A program made the translations under genes and the position numbers. From NCBI GenBank assembly GCA_044227095.1, contig JBGAFV010000001.1, positions 1,054,001 through 1,118,000 on the forward strand: a stretch of 64,000 bases of DNA. The letters are read 5' to 3'. Every line of letters starts with the position of its first letter. The stretch's first letter is position 1. The stretch is from JACMLD01 sp044227095. Its GTDB lineage: Bacteria; Bacteroidota; Bacteroidia; Chitinophagales; Chitinophagaceae. Shown one piece after another: positions 15,177 through 25,030 of the stretch. The notes under the pieces are model-generated. The model searched no databases, was not told the DNA's origin, and saw nothing but the letters and a program-made list of their open reading frames with translations.

Positions 15177-17687
15177 TTATAAGTTATGAAATGGTACCTG
15201 AATAAATAATTTGCAACCTTTTCCGGGTGCACTGGTTATAGTTATATCTCCATTAAAAAGATGTGCACGGCTTTCAATATTTGAAAGGCCTACTCCTTTT
15301 TTAAATTTAACTTTTCCTGGCTCAAAACCTTTACCATTATCTGCAATAGAAAGATTGATAAGTTTTCCATCTATACTTAAATCTATTGTAACATGGCTGG
15401 CATTTGCGTGTTTTAAAACATTGTTTATCTGCTCTTGTATAATACGGAAGAGCATCAGTTTTTGTTTATCGTCTATCTGGTTTTCAAAATCTCCTTTGTA
15501 TAAAAACTGAACCTGTAATGAAGTGGTCATCCGCAATGATTCTACCAGGTCGTTGATAGAATCTACAAGCCCAAGATCTTTTACACTGGGCGGCACCAAT
15601 GCTTTGGAAATATGTCTTATTTCATTGATGGCTGTAAAAATGCTGTCTGAGCTCTTTTTAATGAGTGCATCTTTTTGCTTTGTATCTGTTTTTGCCAGTT
15701 CCAGGTAAAGTTTTGCAGTAGAAAGTATCTGGTTTACATTATCGTGAAGCTCTTTTCCTATTTCTGCTCTTTCTTTTTCCTGCGCATCCACTACAGCCTG
15801 TGCAATTGTTTTTTGTTTATTTAATTGCTGCGCAAGCACCTGGCCTTCTAATTCTTTCCTGCCTGTAATATCCTGCATAGAACCTACAAAACGCACCGCA
15901 TTGCCATCGTTGTCCCAAATAATAAATGATCTGTCGGCAACAAGCAAATAGCTATTGTCGCCCTTCTGAAACCTGTATTCTGAATAAATAACACCTCTTT
16001 CCCCGTTTTTGATGGCGTTTGTGTATATCTTTTTTGTTTTTTCTCTTTCTTCAGGATGAATCTTGCTTTCCCAAAATCCGTGTTTGCCTGAATGCTTTTC
16101 ATAAGTATAACCAAAAATGGCATAAAAGCTTTCGCCGAGATAAAGTTTTTTGTTTTTGATATCGTAGTCCCATATAACATCATTGGTTGCTTTTGTTGCA
16201 AGCAGGTACCTTTCGTTACTGATGTTTATTTTTTGTTCTGCCTGTTTGTTTTCTATAATAACCCCCAGCAAAGTAGCAGCACGTTTAAATAATTCCAGTT
16301 GCTCTTCCGAAGGCGAAATTTGCTCACGATAATAACCTGCAAAAGAACCAAGCACTTTATTTGCAGATGTTATAATAGGAAAAGACCAGCATGCAGCAAG
16401 TTTATATTTGGCAGCGGTTGCGGCATATTTTTTCCAGAGGGGATCGTTTTTTATATTTGAAACGATAATGGTTTTGCGTAAAAAAATTGCCGTGCCGCAG
16501 GAACCAACTGACGGGCCAATTTCTGTTCCGTTTACTTTTTTTATAAACCCAGGCGGCAGGCTTGGTGCAGACAAATGGTTCATGGTCTTATTGTCTTCAT
16601 CCAGCAACAATACGGAACACAAAAGGCCTGGGTTAAATTTTTCCATGCCGGTAAGAAAATAATCCGTGGTGTTTTTTAAAGATGCATCGGGATTAATGTT
16701 TAATTCCAGCACTTCTTTCTCCAGCGAAAGCAGCATCTGCTGTTTCTTTCTGTGTGTAATGTCTTTAAAATAAATAAACAAGCCCTGTTGCGATGGATAT
16801 GCATTGATATCAAAATAACCTTTTAATGATTCTATATAAAGCTCAAAAGAAAATGCTTTTTTGGAAACTATTGACCGGCGGTAAATCTTCAATTGCCGCA
16901 CTTGATTTACTTCGGGAAAAGCTGTCCATAAATTTCGTCCAAGCACTTCAACATCTTTAATACCTGTCAGTTGTTCTGCTATTGAATTCCACCACAAAAT
17001 ATTGTGCTTGTTGTCCAGCGCAATAAACCCATCTGTAATACTGTTGAGTATGTTGGTGATATGACCAGAGTAGGCTTGTAGCTGCTGTTCAGATTGTTTG
17101 CGTTCAGAAATATCGTAAAGGCTTATAATAATTCCGTCTATAACACTGTCAGCAAATTTGTTGATTCCTTTTGTTTCAACCCATGTCCACACCCCATGTT
17201 TATTTTTAAGGCGCAAGTCTGCAACAATACTTGCACCCGGGTTCATTTGCAGCTCTCTAAATAATTTTTTGCAACGCTGTAAATCTTCGGGGTGTATAAA
17301 ATCAAATGCATCCCGTCCTGATAGTTCATCTTCTGCGTATCCCAGCACAGTGGTTATAGAAGGTGTAACATATTTAATCAATCCACCGTTATCAAGCACA
17401 AACACAACATCTATTAAATTCTGCAGGATAGATTTAAATTTCAATTCATTCCGGCGAACTTTTTCTTCTGCTTTTATTTTTTCAGTAATGTCGTGGTTAA
17501 CCGAAATATAACCAGTTATAACATTACCCGGATCTTTTAGAGCAGATACCATGCAAAGCAAATAAACAATTTCTCCGTTTGCCTTTTTATACTGCATTTC
17601 TCCCTGCCAGTATCCTTTTTCTTTTAGTTGCTGAATTGAATTTTCTGATCCAGTATTCAAAAAGTCGGGCAATATAAGATCTGGCAT
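15177..17687 (-). CDS. Multi-PAS/GAF sensor histidine kinase, C-terminal part of a frameshifted gene
   Basis: 836 residues from the first ATG, but the frame is open back to about 17797 and the extra residues (D-V-I-I-S-T-D-V-N-F-K-V-V-T-W) are the missing start of the first PAS domain, so this ATG is inside a domain. Order: PAS repeats, a GAF domain (about 335-500, S-V-G-S-C-G-T-A-I near its centre), another PAS, then HisKA_3 with the phosphorylated His in I-G-K-E-L-H-D-N-V-N-Q-I-L and an HATPase with A-D-N-G-K-G-F and G-V-G-L-S-N-I. No membrane segment is visible, so it is probably cytosolic. It would phosphorylate the adjacent regulator. Adding one A at 17797-17799 joins it to the upstream ORF as a protein of about 1262 residues. 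Confidence 0.85.
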   Translation of the reverse strand: MPDLILPDFLNTGSENSIQQLKEKGYWQGEMQYKKANGEIVYLLCMVSALKDPGNVITGYISVNHDITEKIKAEEKVRRNELKFKSILQNLIDVVFVLDNGGLIKYVTPSITTVLGYAEDELSGRDAFDFIHPEDLQRCKKLFRELQMNPGASIVADLRLKNKHGVWTWVETKGINKFADSVIDGIIISLYDISERKQSEQQLQAYSGHITNILNSITDGFIALDNKHNILWWNSIAEQLTGIKDVEVLGRNLWTAFPEVNQVRQLKIYRRSIVSKKAFSFELYIESLKGYFDINAYPSQQGLFIYFKDITHRKKQQMLLSLEKEVLELNINPDASLKNTTDYFLTGMEKFNPGLLCSVLLLDEDNKTMNHLSAPSLPPGFIKKVNGTEIGPSVGSCGTAIFLRKTIIVSNIKNDPLWKKYAATAAKYKLAACWSFPIITSANKVLGSFAGYYREQISPSEEQLELFKRAATLLGVIIENKQAEQKINISNERYLLATKATNDVIWDYDIKNKKLYLGESFYAIFGYTYEKHSGKHGFWESKIHPEEREKTKKIYTNAIKNGERGVIYSEYRFQKGDNSYLLVADRSFIIWDNDGNAVRFVGSMQDITGRKELEGQVLAQQLNKQKTIAQAVVDAQEKERAEIGKELHDNVNQILSTAKLYLELAKTDTKQKDALIKKSSDSIFTAINEIRHISKALVPPSVKDLGLVDSINDLVESLRMTTSLQVQFLYKGDFENQIDDKQKLMLFRIIQEQINNVLKHANASHVTIDLSIDGKLINLSIADNGKGFEPGKVKFKKGVGLSNIESRAHLFNGDITITSAPGKGCKLFIQVPFHNL

Positions 17688-17782
17688 ACTCTGCCCAACA
17701 GCATCTTTTGCTTCAATGCCATAGATGTCTTCGGCTTTTTTATTCCAGGTAACTACTTTAAAGTTTACATCTGTAGAGATAA

Positions 17783-17803
17783 TTACGTCTGATGCGTTTC
17801 AAT
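17783..17803 (-). other. Frameshift site in the histidine kinase gene
   Basis: On the reverse strand GAAACGCATCAGACGTAA ends the upstream frame. One extra A in the AAA run would read I-E-N-A-S-D-V-I-I-S-T, a normal PAS start, and continue for 870 further codons. No slippery heptamer for programmed -1 shifting is present. Confidence 0.8.
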
Positions 17804-18964
17804 AAGTCTTGCCTGGAACCTTATGGTTTCTTCCGCTGTTTTATAATCATGTATATCAACTAACGATCCTATATAACCGAGAAAAGTTCCGTCTTCTAAA
17901 AACCGTGGTATTGATTGATCGAGAACCCAACGATATTCGCCAGTGCGATATCTTAAACGGTACATGAGAGAAACCGGTTTTTTTTCCAGATACCCTTTTT
18001 TATATTCGTCTATGCCAATATGAATGTCACCGGGATGTATTACTTTATTCCATCCATCTCCCCATGCCTCTGCTGCACTAATGCCGGTAAAATCTGTCCA
18101 GTATTTATTTACATAAGTTGTTTTATCGTCTGCATTGCTTACCCAAATCATTACAGGTGCGTTGTCTGCCATATTACGGAAACGCTCTTCACTTTCCAGC
18201 AGAATATTTTTTATTCTTTCTTTTTGTGTTATATCATTTATTATAACAAGTCTTGAGTTCTGGCTGTTGTGTTGAAAATTATACGACTGAACTTCTACCT
18301 GCAATAAAGTGCCGTCTTTTTTGCGGTGTACCCGCATGGTTTTATCATCTACTTTTACGGGCTTAAGCATGTTGAGGTGGCGTGCAAGCTTCTCCCGTTC
18401 ACTTTCGGGCCGTATATCATTTATAGTCATCTGCAGAAAAACCTCTTTTGTATAACCATATAAGGCAATGGCAGCTTCGTTTACATCTATAAAACGAAAG
18501 GTAGCCCTGTCATAAATCCACATGGGTTGCGGGTTTTCATAAAACAGGGATTTGTACATCTCATAACCGGTAAACTTTGGTGTAGATGTTTGTATGGGAT
18601 TGCCAATTGGTTGTCCCGTCCAAAGCAATAATGCATTTTTTTGATAGCCCTGGTAAAGGCGGATCACCGTCCATTTTACAAAGTTGCCTGGCTTTTTTGC
18701 GTAAAGTAATTCTGCGGTAAATTCAAACGTTGCGTTATTTTCCAAAATTGCACCCAGCGTTTGCGTAGTAAGCGCAAATTCGCTTACGTTTAAAAAGTAA
18801 AGTATCTGACGGTCAACTACCTGTGCGGGTAAAATTTCTATGGCATTGAAGAAAGCATCATTGGCATATGAAGTGTTTGCGTACAAATCTGTAATCACAG
18901 TGTAAACCTGCGACAGCGATTGATTAATTTCAGGTGCAGCCACTTTCGCTGTAATACTTCTCAT
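17783..18964 (-). CDS. PAS-domain N-terminal part of the frameshifted histidine kinase
   Basis: 393 residues from the ATG at 18964, preceded by GAGGTAATT; an earlier in-frame ATG at 19006 is less convincing. It holds two clear PAS/PAC units: Y-K-S-L-F-Y-E-N-P-Q-P-M-W-I-Y-D at about 136 and F-R-N-M-A-D-N-A-P-V-M-I-W at about 265, the latter with the PAC end G-Y-I-G-S-L-V-D-I-H-D. It then runs into the next PAS domain and stops at T-H-Q-T. It has no kinase core of its own, and its last residues are out-of-frame reading of the next domain. It is best regarded as the 5' part of the same gene as the downstream ORF. Confidence 0.85.
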   Translation of the reverse strand: MRSITAKVAAPEINQSLSQVYTVITDLYANTSYANDAFFNAIEILPAQVVDRQILYFLNVSEFALTTQTLGAILENNATFEFTAELLYAKKPGNFVKWTVIRLYQGYQKNALLLWTGQPIGNPIQTSTPKFTGYEMYKSLFYENPQPMWIYDRATFRFIDVNEAAIALYGYTKEVFLQMTINDIRPESEREKLARHLNMLKPVKVDDKTMRVHRKKDGTLLQVEVQSYNFQHNSQNSRLVIINDITQKERIKNILLESEERFRNMADNAPVMIWVSNADDKTTYVNKYWTDFTGISAAEAWGDGWNKVIHPGDIHIGIDEYKKGYLEKKPVSLMYRLRYRTGEYRWVLDQSIPRFLEDGTFLGYIGSLVDIHDYKTAEETIRFQARLIETHQT

Positions 18965-19060
18965 AATTACCTCATTAAAAAAACAACACTCTAAGGTTAA
19001 AGGCAAACAAATGCTTTATCTGTCGTACAAATAGTTAGCAACTCTCTATTAAATGTAAAC

Positions 19061-19085
19061 AAAAAAGCACTGATATATTCAGTGC
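19061..19085 (-). terminator. Intrinsic terminator of the SurA-like gene
   Basis: Stem GCACTGA / TCAGTGC with a 5-nt loop, followed on the reverse strand by six T residues, 35 nt after the stop codon. Confidence 0.85.
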
Positions 19086-19119
19086 CTTAGATATAATTAA
19101 GCCCTTTAAGGGTTAACCC

Positions 19120-20481
19120 CTATTTTGCAACACTGGCTGCATTCTGCATCCATTTTTGTAATTGAGAGCAGGTTTTATAATCATCATCAATCATGATATA
19201 GTAGGTAGAAATTTTATTATTGAACCATTTTTCAATAGCATCACCTTTCTTCACTTCCAATGCACGTTGCGCTTCACGATTGTAATCATCTTTCATATTT
19301 TCTATATGTGGCTCGGTGCGTGTTTTTAAAAAAACAATGCGTACACTTTTTTTACCACGTTCATCTGTAAAAGCAACAGGTTGAGAATACTCGCCAACTT
19401 TTAGTTTTGGCAACATGGTCACAAGATCTTTATCTAACTGATCAATTGTACAAAATGTACCGCCGGGGCATTGTACCATACCAGCCGTATATTTAGAACT
19501 TTCATCTTCACTGTATTTGGAAACCGCTTCGCCAAAACTGATAGTGCCTGCAATTAATTTTGCTCTTACAGAATCCAGTTTGGCCTGGGCCAGTTTAATT
19601 TCATCATCAGTAATCTGTGGTATTTTAAGAATGTGCCGTACAGTAGCGTCATCACCAGCACGGTTTACCATTTGTATGATGTGATATCCAAACCTTGATT
19701 TTATTACCGGAGATACCTGTCCTTCTTTTAACCTGAATGCTGCCTGAAGAAATGCAGGATCCCATTGTTTTTCGGTACGGTTAATATTGTACATGCCTCC
19801 GGTGTTTTTGCTTCCGGGATCGTCTGTATACAAACTAGCCAATGTTTCAAACTTTCTTGTACCTGCTTCTACCTGACTTTTGTAATCGTTTAGTTCGTCA
19901 ATGGCATTTTTATCAAGATCCCTTCCGGCTTTAGGGTATAAAACAATCTGCCCTATTTCTACCTGGCTTTCAAGATAAACAAGACTGTCTTTGGGAATTT
20001 TATCGAAGAAAGCTTTTACTTCTGTTGGCGTAATTTTTATTCCATCAACAATTTTATTACGCATCAGTTCGGCCTGTTTTCGTTCTTTAAAAGACTGGCG
20101 AAAATCTTCTTTAATCTGGTAAACTGTTCTTCCTGCAATCTGCTCCAGCGCTTCTTTTGATCCATACGCCTGTATAAACCCACGTACCTGGTTATCTAAT
20201 AAAGACTCCAGTTCATCTTCTGCTACTACCAATGAATCTTTTTCCGCCTGCAATACAAGTGCTTTCAATGTAAGGGCCTGTTCCATTACAATACATTCAG
20301 CATTTTCAGGCACTGCTTCATTGCGGCGCTGTCTGTCTAATATTTCGTTGGTAACTTCAGACCTAAGAATAATTTTATCACCCACAATACCTACTACTTT
20401 ATCTGCTACCACCTTTTGTGGTTGGGCAAATACAGCTACTGCACTCAGTGAAAAAATAAATAAAAGGATAGTTTGTCTCAT
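19120..20481 (-). CDS. Periplasmic SurA-like peptidyl-prolyl isomerase
   Basis: 453 residues from the ATG at 20481, which directly precedes the signal peptide (M-R-Q-T-I-L-L-F-I-F-S-L-S-A-V). A SurA N-terminal region with D-K-V-V-G-I-V-G-D-K-I-I-L-R-S-E-V is followed by two parvulin domains: the first around residues 165-275 (G-Q-I-V-L-Y-P ... R-F-G-Y-H-I-I-Q-M) and the second around 280-385 (V-R-H-I-L-K-I-P). SurA-type chaperones bring unfolded outer-membrane barrels across the periplasm, which fits the many barrels encoded here. It is probably monocistronic, bounded by its own terminator and by the infB operon end upstream. Confidence 0.9.
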   Translation of the reverse strand: MRQTILLFIFSLSAVAVFAQPQKVVADKVVGIVGDKIILRSEVTNEILDRQRRNEAVPENAECIVMEQALTLKALVLQAEKDSLVVAEDELESLLDNQVRGFIQAYGSKEALEQIAGRTVYQIKEDFRQSFKERKQAELMRNKIVDGIKITPTEVKAFFDKIPKDSLVYLESQVEIGQIVLYPKAGRDLDKNAIDELNDYKSQVEAGTRKFETLASLYTDDPGSKNTGGMYNINRTEKQWDPAFLQAAFRLKEGQVSPVIKSRFGYHIIQMVNRAGDDATVRHILKIPQITDDEIKLAQAKLDSVRAKLIAGTISFGEAVSKYSEDESSKYTAGMVQCPGGTFCTIDQLDKDLVTMLPKLKVGEYSQPVAFTDERGKKSVRIVFLKTRTEPHIENMKDDYNREAQRALEVKKGDAIEKWFNNKISTYYIMIDDDYKTCSQLQKWMQNAASVAK

Positions 20482-20577
20482 ACAATATGCGTCTGGAATG
20501 ATCAAAAATATTCAGTAGTTCTGTTAAACCTGCGCCTGGTATGGGCTTTTAACAAAAATTTGTTGGCACAGCAGGTT

Positions 20578-20654
20578 AAAGGTAAAAGGTGCAAGGTATA
20601 AGGAAGAAAGCTGCGTTAATGGCCTTATACCTTATTCCCTACACCTTACACCTT
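20578..20654. repeat. Long imperfect inverted repeat after infB
   Basis: AAGGTATAAGG (20593-20603) pairs with CCTTATACCTT (20623-20633), flanked by further AAGGTG / CACCTT copies that extend the stem. It begins 4 nt after the infB stop codon and could act as a terminator or 3' stabiliser. The short direct repeats (ACACCTTACACCTT) give it a low-complexity look. Confidence 0.65.
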
Positions 20655-20657
20655 GTA

Positions 20658-23633
20658 TTATAACGTTCTCTTTACTTCTTCTTCTTCAAATGCTTCTACA
20701 ATATCGCCCACTTTTAAATCATTAAAGTTTTTGATGGTAAGACCACACTCCATACCAGAAGGCACGTCTTTTACATCGTCTTTAAATCTTTTCAAGCTGG
20801 CAAGTTCTGCACTGGCGCCTTCTCCTTTTGGATATTCAACAATACCGTCGCGTATAATGCGAATTCTTGAATTGCGGTAAATTTTTCCATCCATTACAAA
20901 GCAGCCTGCAACTGTAGCTTTATCAAACTTGTATACTTCTCTTACTTCTACGTTGGCAAGTATCTTCTCCTGTATCTTAGGCTCAAGCATACCTTCCATA
21001 GCGCTCTTGATTTCTTCAATAGCGTTGTAAATGATAGAGTATGTTTTTATTTCCACACCTTCATTGTCTGCAAGTCTTCCTGCCTGTAAGGAAGGACGAC
21101 AGTTAAAGCCAACGATTACTGCATCTGATGCTGCTGCAAGCAACACATCATTTTCTGTAATAGCTCCTACACCCTTCAATACAACATTAATAGCTACTTC
21201 ATCTGTAGAGAGTTTCTGCAATGAGTCGCTTAATGCTTCCACAGAACCATCCACATCACCTTTAATAATCAGGTTCAGTTGTTTGAAATTGCCGAGTGCA
21301 AGACGACGGCCAATTTCATCAAGCGTAATATGTTTCTTGGTTCTTATACCCTGCTCACGCAATATTTGTGCTCTCTTATTGGCAATTTCTTTTGCTTCGG
21401 CTTCGTCTGAATAAATCTTGAATTTTTCACCAGCTTGTGGTGCACCATTTAAACCAAGAATCTGAACTGGTGTAGATGGTGGTGCACTGTCTACACGCTG
21501 GTTGCGTTCATTGGTCATAGCTTTTATACGGCCATAATACTGTCCGCTCACCATCAAATCTCCCTGGCGAAGTGTTCCGTTTTGCACCATCAGCGTGGCT
21601 ACATAACCACGGCCTTTATCGAGTGATGCTTCAATAATGCTACCAGAAGCTTCTTTATCGGGATTAGCTTTCAGCTCTAATAATTCGGCTTCCAGCAATA
21701 CTTTTTCAAGCAGTAAATCAACATTCAAACCTTGCTTGGCGCTTAGTTCCTGGCTCTGGAATTTTCCACCCCATTCTTCTACCAATATGTTCATGCTGGC
21801 CAGTTGCTCGTATATCTTTTTGGGATTTGCGCCGTCTTTATCAATTTTATTGATAGCAAAAATCATAGGAACATTGGCTGCCTGTGCGTGACTGATGGCC
21901 TCTTTTGTTTGAGGCATTACAGCATCATCGGCTGCTACAACTATGATAGCGATATCGGTAATTTTTGCTCCACGGGCACGCATAGCCGTAAACGCTTCGT
22001 GACCGGGCGTATCCAGGAATGCTATCTTTTTGCCATTAGGTAAAGTTACTTCGTAAGCGCCTATGTGCTGGGTAATACCGCCGGCCTCACCTGCAACCAC
22101 ATTGGCACTGCGGATATAGTCCAGCAATGATGTTTTACCATGGTCTACGTGGCCCATGATGGTAACAATTGGTGCACGTGGTTTCAATTCAGCCGGATCA
22201 TCTTCTTCCTCTTCTTCTTCCAGTTCGGCTTGCTTATCCATATCTATGAACTCCACATCAAAACCAAATTCCCCTGCTACAAGTTCTATAACATCTGCTT
22301 CAAGGCGCTGATTGATAGACACCATCAAACCAAGGCCCATACATTTACCAATAACCTCTGCAAAACTTACATCCATAAGGTTGGCCAATTCACTTACACT
22401 AATAAATTCTGTAAGCTGCAGTTTGTTGTCCTGCATTTCTTCTCCACCCTGTTCTGCGTTCTCCTGTCTTTTTTCTCTTCTGTATTTTGCTTTAAGGCTT
22501 TTACCACGGCCGCCTGCACCAGCAAGTTTTGCCTGTGTTTCCCTAATCTTATCCTGGATCTCTTTCTTGTCAATTTCTTTTACTTCACGCCTTGCAGCTA
22601 TTCCACCACCTCTTTGTGGTTGATTGCCGCCTCTTTTAAACCCACCTCCGCCGCGGTTTGGCTGATTAACAACCGGCCCTGCATTGGGATCTCTTTTTAC
22701 AATACCGAGGCCACCGGTTCTTCTTGGTGGTTGAGCTGCGCCCCCCTGTTGTCCCTGGCCCTGGTTTTGTCCGGGCTGGTGACGGGCTACAAAAGGCTCA
22801 CCCTTTTTATCAATAGGGATGCGTTTGCGTTTACGTTTTTCTTCGTTGGGCTTTGGCCTTGTATCACTATCTACCGGCAATTCAATTTTGCCAAGAATTT
22901 TTGGCCCTTCAAGTTTTTCTGCCCTTATGTTTTCTATAAATGGCGCCTGTTGTTCTTCTTCTTCGGGTTCTGCAACAGGTTCCTGTTTATCGGCTGCTTT
23001 ATTAAGCACTACAGGAGCTTCTTCTGTTTTTTTCTTTGACTCTGCTTTTTTGGTATCAGCAACTGGTTCAGCAGAAGCTTCTGGTGTTTCTTTTTTCGCT
23101 ACTTCTTCTTTTTCTTTCTCTATAACTTCTTCTTTTTTCTTTACCCCTTTTTTAGGGCGGGTAGAAGAATCGATAGCAGACAGGTCTATTTTATCCAGCA
23201 CTTTTGGCCCTTCAATTTCCGGCGCATCTACCTTCACAATTTCCGGTGCTGCTTTTTCTTCAACCTTTGGTTCTTCTTTAACCGGCGCTGTTGTTTTTTC
23301 TACTACTTCGGGCTGTTTTACTTCTTCTACCGGTTTTTCTTTTTTGGTTACAGGCGCTTCTTTTTTGAAAAGAATTTCTTCTTCGTCTTTTTTCTTACGT
23401 GCATCTGCGCTTCCACCTTTGGGCAGGTCGATCTGATCGCTTTTGATCTTAGCGACTTTATCTCCCTGAAATTCCTGCTGCAAAGAGCGGTACATATCCT
23501 CCGTCAGTTTCGAAGTAGGCTTAAGATCGTCTTTACTAAAGCCTTTGCCAGAGAGAAACTCAATAAGGGTATCCTTACCAATGTTAAACTCTTTGGCAGC
23601 GGCCATTAACCGTGGTGTTGTTGTTTCTGACAT
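20658..23633 (-). CDS. infB: Translation initiation factor IF-2
   Basis: 991 residues. A long, charged and variable N-terminal half (rich in Lys, Glu, Pro, Ala, then Gly/Arg/Gln around 285-355) precedes the GTPase: G1 G-H-V-D-H-G-K-T-S near 493-501, G3 D-T-P-G-H-E and G4 N-K-I-D. Domains II-IV follow with A-A-S-D-A-V-I-V-G-F-N near the centre of domain III, ending in the C2 fMet-tRNA-binding domain. It positions initiator tRNA on the 30S subunit. It lies 77 nt downstream of nusA and ends the rimP-nusA-infB operon. The repetitive acidic/basic N-terminus produces long spurious ORFs on the opposite strand. Confidence 0.97.
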   Translation of the reverse strand: MSETTTPRLMAAAKEFNIGKDTLIEFLSGKGFSKDDLKPTSKLTEDMYRSLQQEFQGDKVAKIKSDQIDLPKGGSADARKKKDEEEILFKKEAPVTKKEKPVEEVKQPEVVEKTTAPVKEEPKVEEKAAPEIVKVDAPEIEGPKVLDKIDLSAIDSSTRPKKGVKKKEEVIEKEKEEVAKKETPEASAEPVADTKKAESKKKTEEAPVVLNKAADKQEPVAEPEEEEQQAPFIENIRAEKLEGPKILGKIELPVDSDTRPKPNEEKRKRKRIPIDKKGEPFVARHQPGQNQGQGQQGGAAQPPRRTGGLGIVKRDPNAGPVVNQPNRGGGGFKRGGNQPQRGGGIAARREVKEIDKKEIQDKIRETQAKLAGAGGRGKSLKAKYRREKRQENAEQGGEEMQDNKLQLTEFISVSELANLMDVSFAEVIGKCMGLGLMVSINQRLEADVIELVAGEFGFDVEFIDMDKQAELEEEEEEDDPAELKPRAPIVTIMGHVDHGKTSLLDYIRSANVVAGEAGGITQHIGAYEVTLPNGKKIAFLDTPGHEAFTAMRARGAKITDIAIIVVAADDAVMPQTKEAISHAQAANVPMIFAINKIDKDGANPKKIYEQLASMNILVEEWGGKFQSQELSAKQGLNVDLLLEKVLLEAELLELKANPDKEASGSIIEASLDKGRGYVATLMVQNGTLRQGDLMVSGQYYGRIKAMTNERNQRVDSAPPSTPVQILGLNGAPQAGEKFKIYSDEAEAKEIANKRAQILREQGIRTKKHITLDEIGRRLALGNFKQLNLIIKGDVDGSVEALSDSLQKLSTDEVAINVVLKGVGAITENDVLLAAASDAVIVGFNCRPSLQAGRLADNEGVEIKTYSIIYNAIEEIKSAMEGMLEPKIQEKILANVEVREVYKFDKATVAGCFVMDGKIYRNSRIRIIRDGIVEYPKGEGASAELASLKRFKDDVKDVPSGMECGLTIKNFNDLKVGDIVEAFEEEEVKRTL

Positions 23634-23710
23634 TCAGTATTTTAAATAAATAAATATTTGTTACCTGCTGTTATTGCTTTATTCAAAAAACAAGAAGTGG
23701 TAACCCGCTT

Positions 23711-24958
23711 TTACTCTTTATTAAATTCATTTTGCAGCACTTTTCTTACATCGTCAATAGTTTCTCTTTCGAGGTCTGTTCTTCTTTCCAGTTCTTCTGC
23801 AGTTAAATCAAGTACGCTTCTGGCAGTATCGCAACCAATGCGTTTCAGTTCATCAATTATCCATGTTTCAATTTCATCGCTGAATTCTTCAAGATCTATA
23901 TCAAACTCTTCTACTTCGCCTTCATTATCGCGGAATACATCTATGCTGTAACCAGTCAATTCCTGCGCCAATTTAATGTTTACCCCTTTTCTGCCAATGG
24001 CAAGAGAAACCTGGTCTGGTTTCAGGTAAACATCAGCCTGCATGGTTTCGTTGTTAAGGTTCATTGTAGTAATCTTTGCAGGGGTAAGCGAACGTTGTAT
24101 CAGCAATTGTGTATTGGCAGTCCAGTTAATAACATCAATGTTCTCGTTTTTCAATTCACGAACGATGCCATGTATACGGCTTCCTTTCATACCAACGCAG
24201 GCACCAACGGGGTCTATCCTGTCATCAAAAGATTCTACTGCAACCTTAGCCCTTTCACCCGGGTCGCGAACTATTTTCTTAATTACGATAAGGCCATCAA
24301 ATATCTCGGGCACTTCAATTTCAAGCAACTTAGCTAAAAAATCCGGGCTTGTTCTTGATAATATGATTACCGGGCTATTATTTTTTAAATCTACCCTTCT
24401 TACAACTGCACGGATGCTTTCTCCTTTTTTGAAATAATCCTGTGGTATCTGTTCGCTTTTGGGCAAAATCAGTTCGTTTCCGTCTTCATCCAGCAGCAGG
24501 ATTTCTTTTTTCCATACCTGGTATACTTCCGCATTGATGATATCGCCGATACGGTCGTGGTATTTTTTCACCAACACATTTTTTTTCAAATCGCCAATAC
24601 GGCTTGCCAGTGTTTGTTTGGCGGCAAGAATGGCACGGCGGCCAAAGTCCATTATATCTATGCCTTCATATAATTCTTCGCCTACTTCAAAGTCAGGTTC
24701 AATTTTAGCAGCATCTTTATAAGCAATTTCTGCCAGCGGATCGTTTACCTCACCGTCGTTTACAATCATACGGCGGCGCATAATTTCCAAGTCGCCTTTT
24801 TCTGCGTTTACAATTACGTCGAAATTATCGTCTGCGCCGTATTTTTTGCGCAACAGGGTTTTAAATACATCTTCTACCACTTTCATCATGGTAGGGCGGT
24901 CTATATTTTCCGCGTCTTTAAATTCCTGAAATGCTTCAATTAAGTTAATGCTTGCCAT
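23711..24958 (-). CDS. nusA: Transcription termination/antitermination factor NusA
   Basis: 415 residues: N-terminal RNA-polymerase-binding domain (about 1-125), S1 domain (about 130-200), then two KH domains with the signature V-G-A-C-V-G-M-K-G-S-R-I and a second A-I-G-R-K-G-V-N-I. The C-terminal acidic repeats of the E. coli protein are absent; the end (E-T-W-I-I-D-E-L-K-R-I-G onward) is a single helical unit, usual for Bacteroidota. It modulates pausing and termination. It lies 72 nt after rimP and 77 nt before infB. Confidence 0.97.
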   Translation of the reverse strand: MASINLIEAFQEFKDAENIDRPTMMKVVEDVFKTLLRKKYGADDNFDVIVNAEKGDLEIMRRRMIVNDGEVNDPLAEIAYKDAAKIEPDFEVGEELYEGIDIMDFGRRAILAAKQTLASRIGDLKKNVLVKKYHDRIGDIINAEVYQVWKKEILLLDEDGNELILPKSEQIPQDYFKKGESIRAVVRRVDLKNNSPVIILSRTSPDFLAKLLEIEVPEIFDGLIVIKKIVRDPGERAKVAVESFDDRIDPVGACVGMKGSRIHGIVRELKNENIDVINWTANTQLLIQRSLTPAKITTMNLNNETMQADVYLKPDQVSLAIGRKGVNIKLAQELTGYSIDVFRDNEGEVEEFDIDLEEFSDEIETWIIDELKRIGCDTARSVLDLTAEELERRTDLERETIDDVRKVLQNEFNKE

Positions 24959-25030
24959 ACTCCTGAATTTAGAAAGCTTGAATTACCGGCGCTGCAAAAG
25001 TTTTACTTTTTCTTTGCCTGCAATCCATGG

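Noticed and set aside
17783..17803. Programmed -1 frameshift in the histidine kinase
   Set aside because: The site TTGAAAC is not a slippery heptamer and no following pseudoknot was seen; a deletion or read error is simpler.
22140..23039. 299-codon ORF on the plus strand opposite infB
   Set aside because: It is antisense to the Lys/Glu-rich, low-complexity N-terminal half of IF-2; its Phe/Cys/Tyr composition is what such antisense gives and no family is recognisable.
22819..23436. 205-codon Ser/Phe-rich plus-strand ORF
   Set aside because: Same cause: antisense of the repetitive infB N-terminus.
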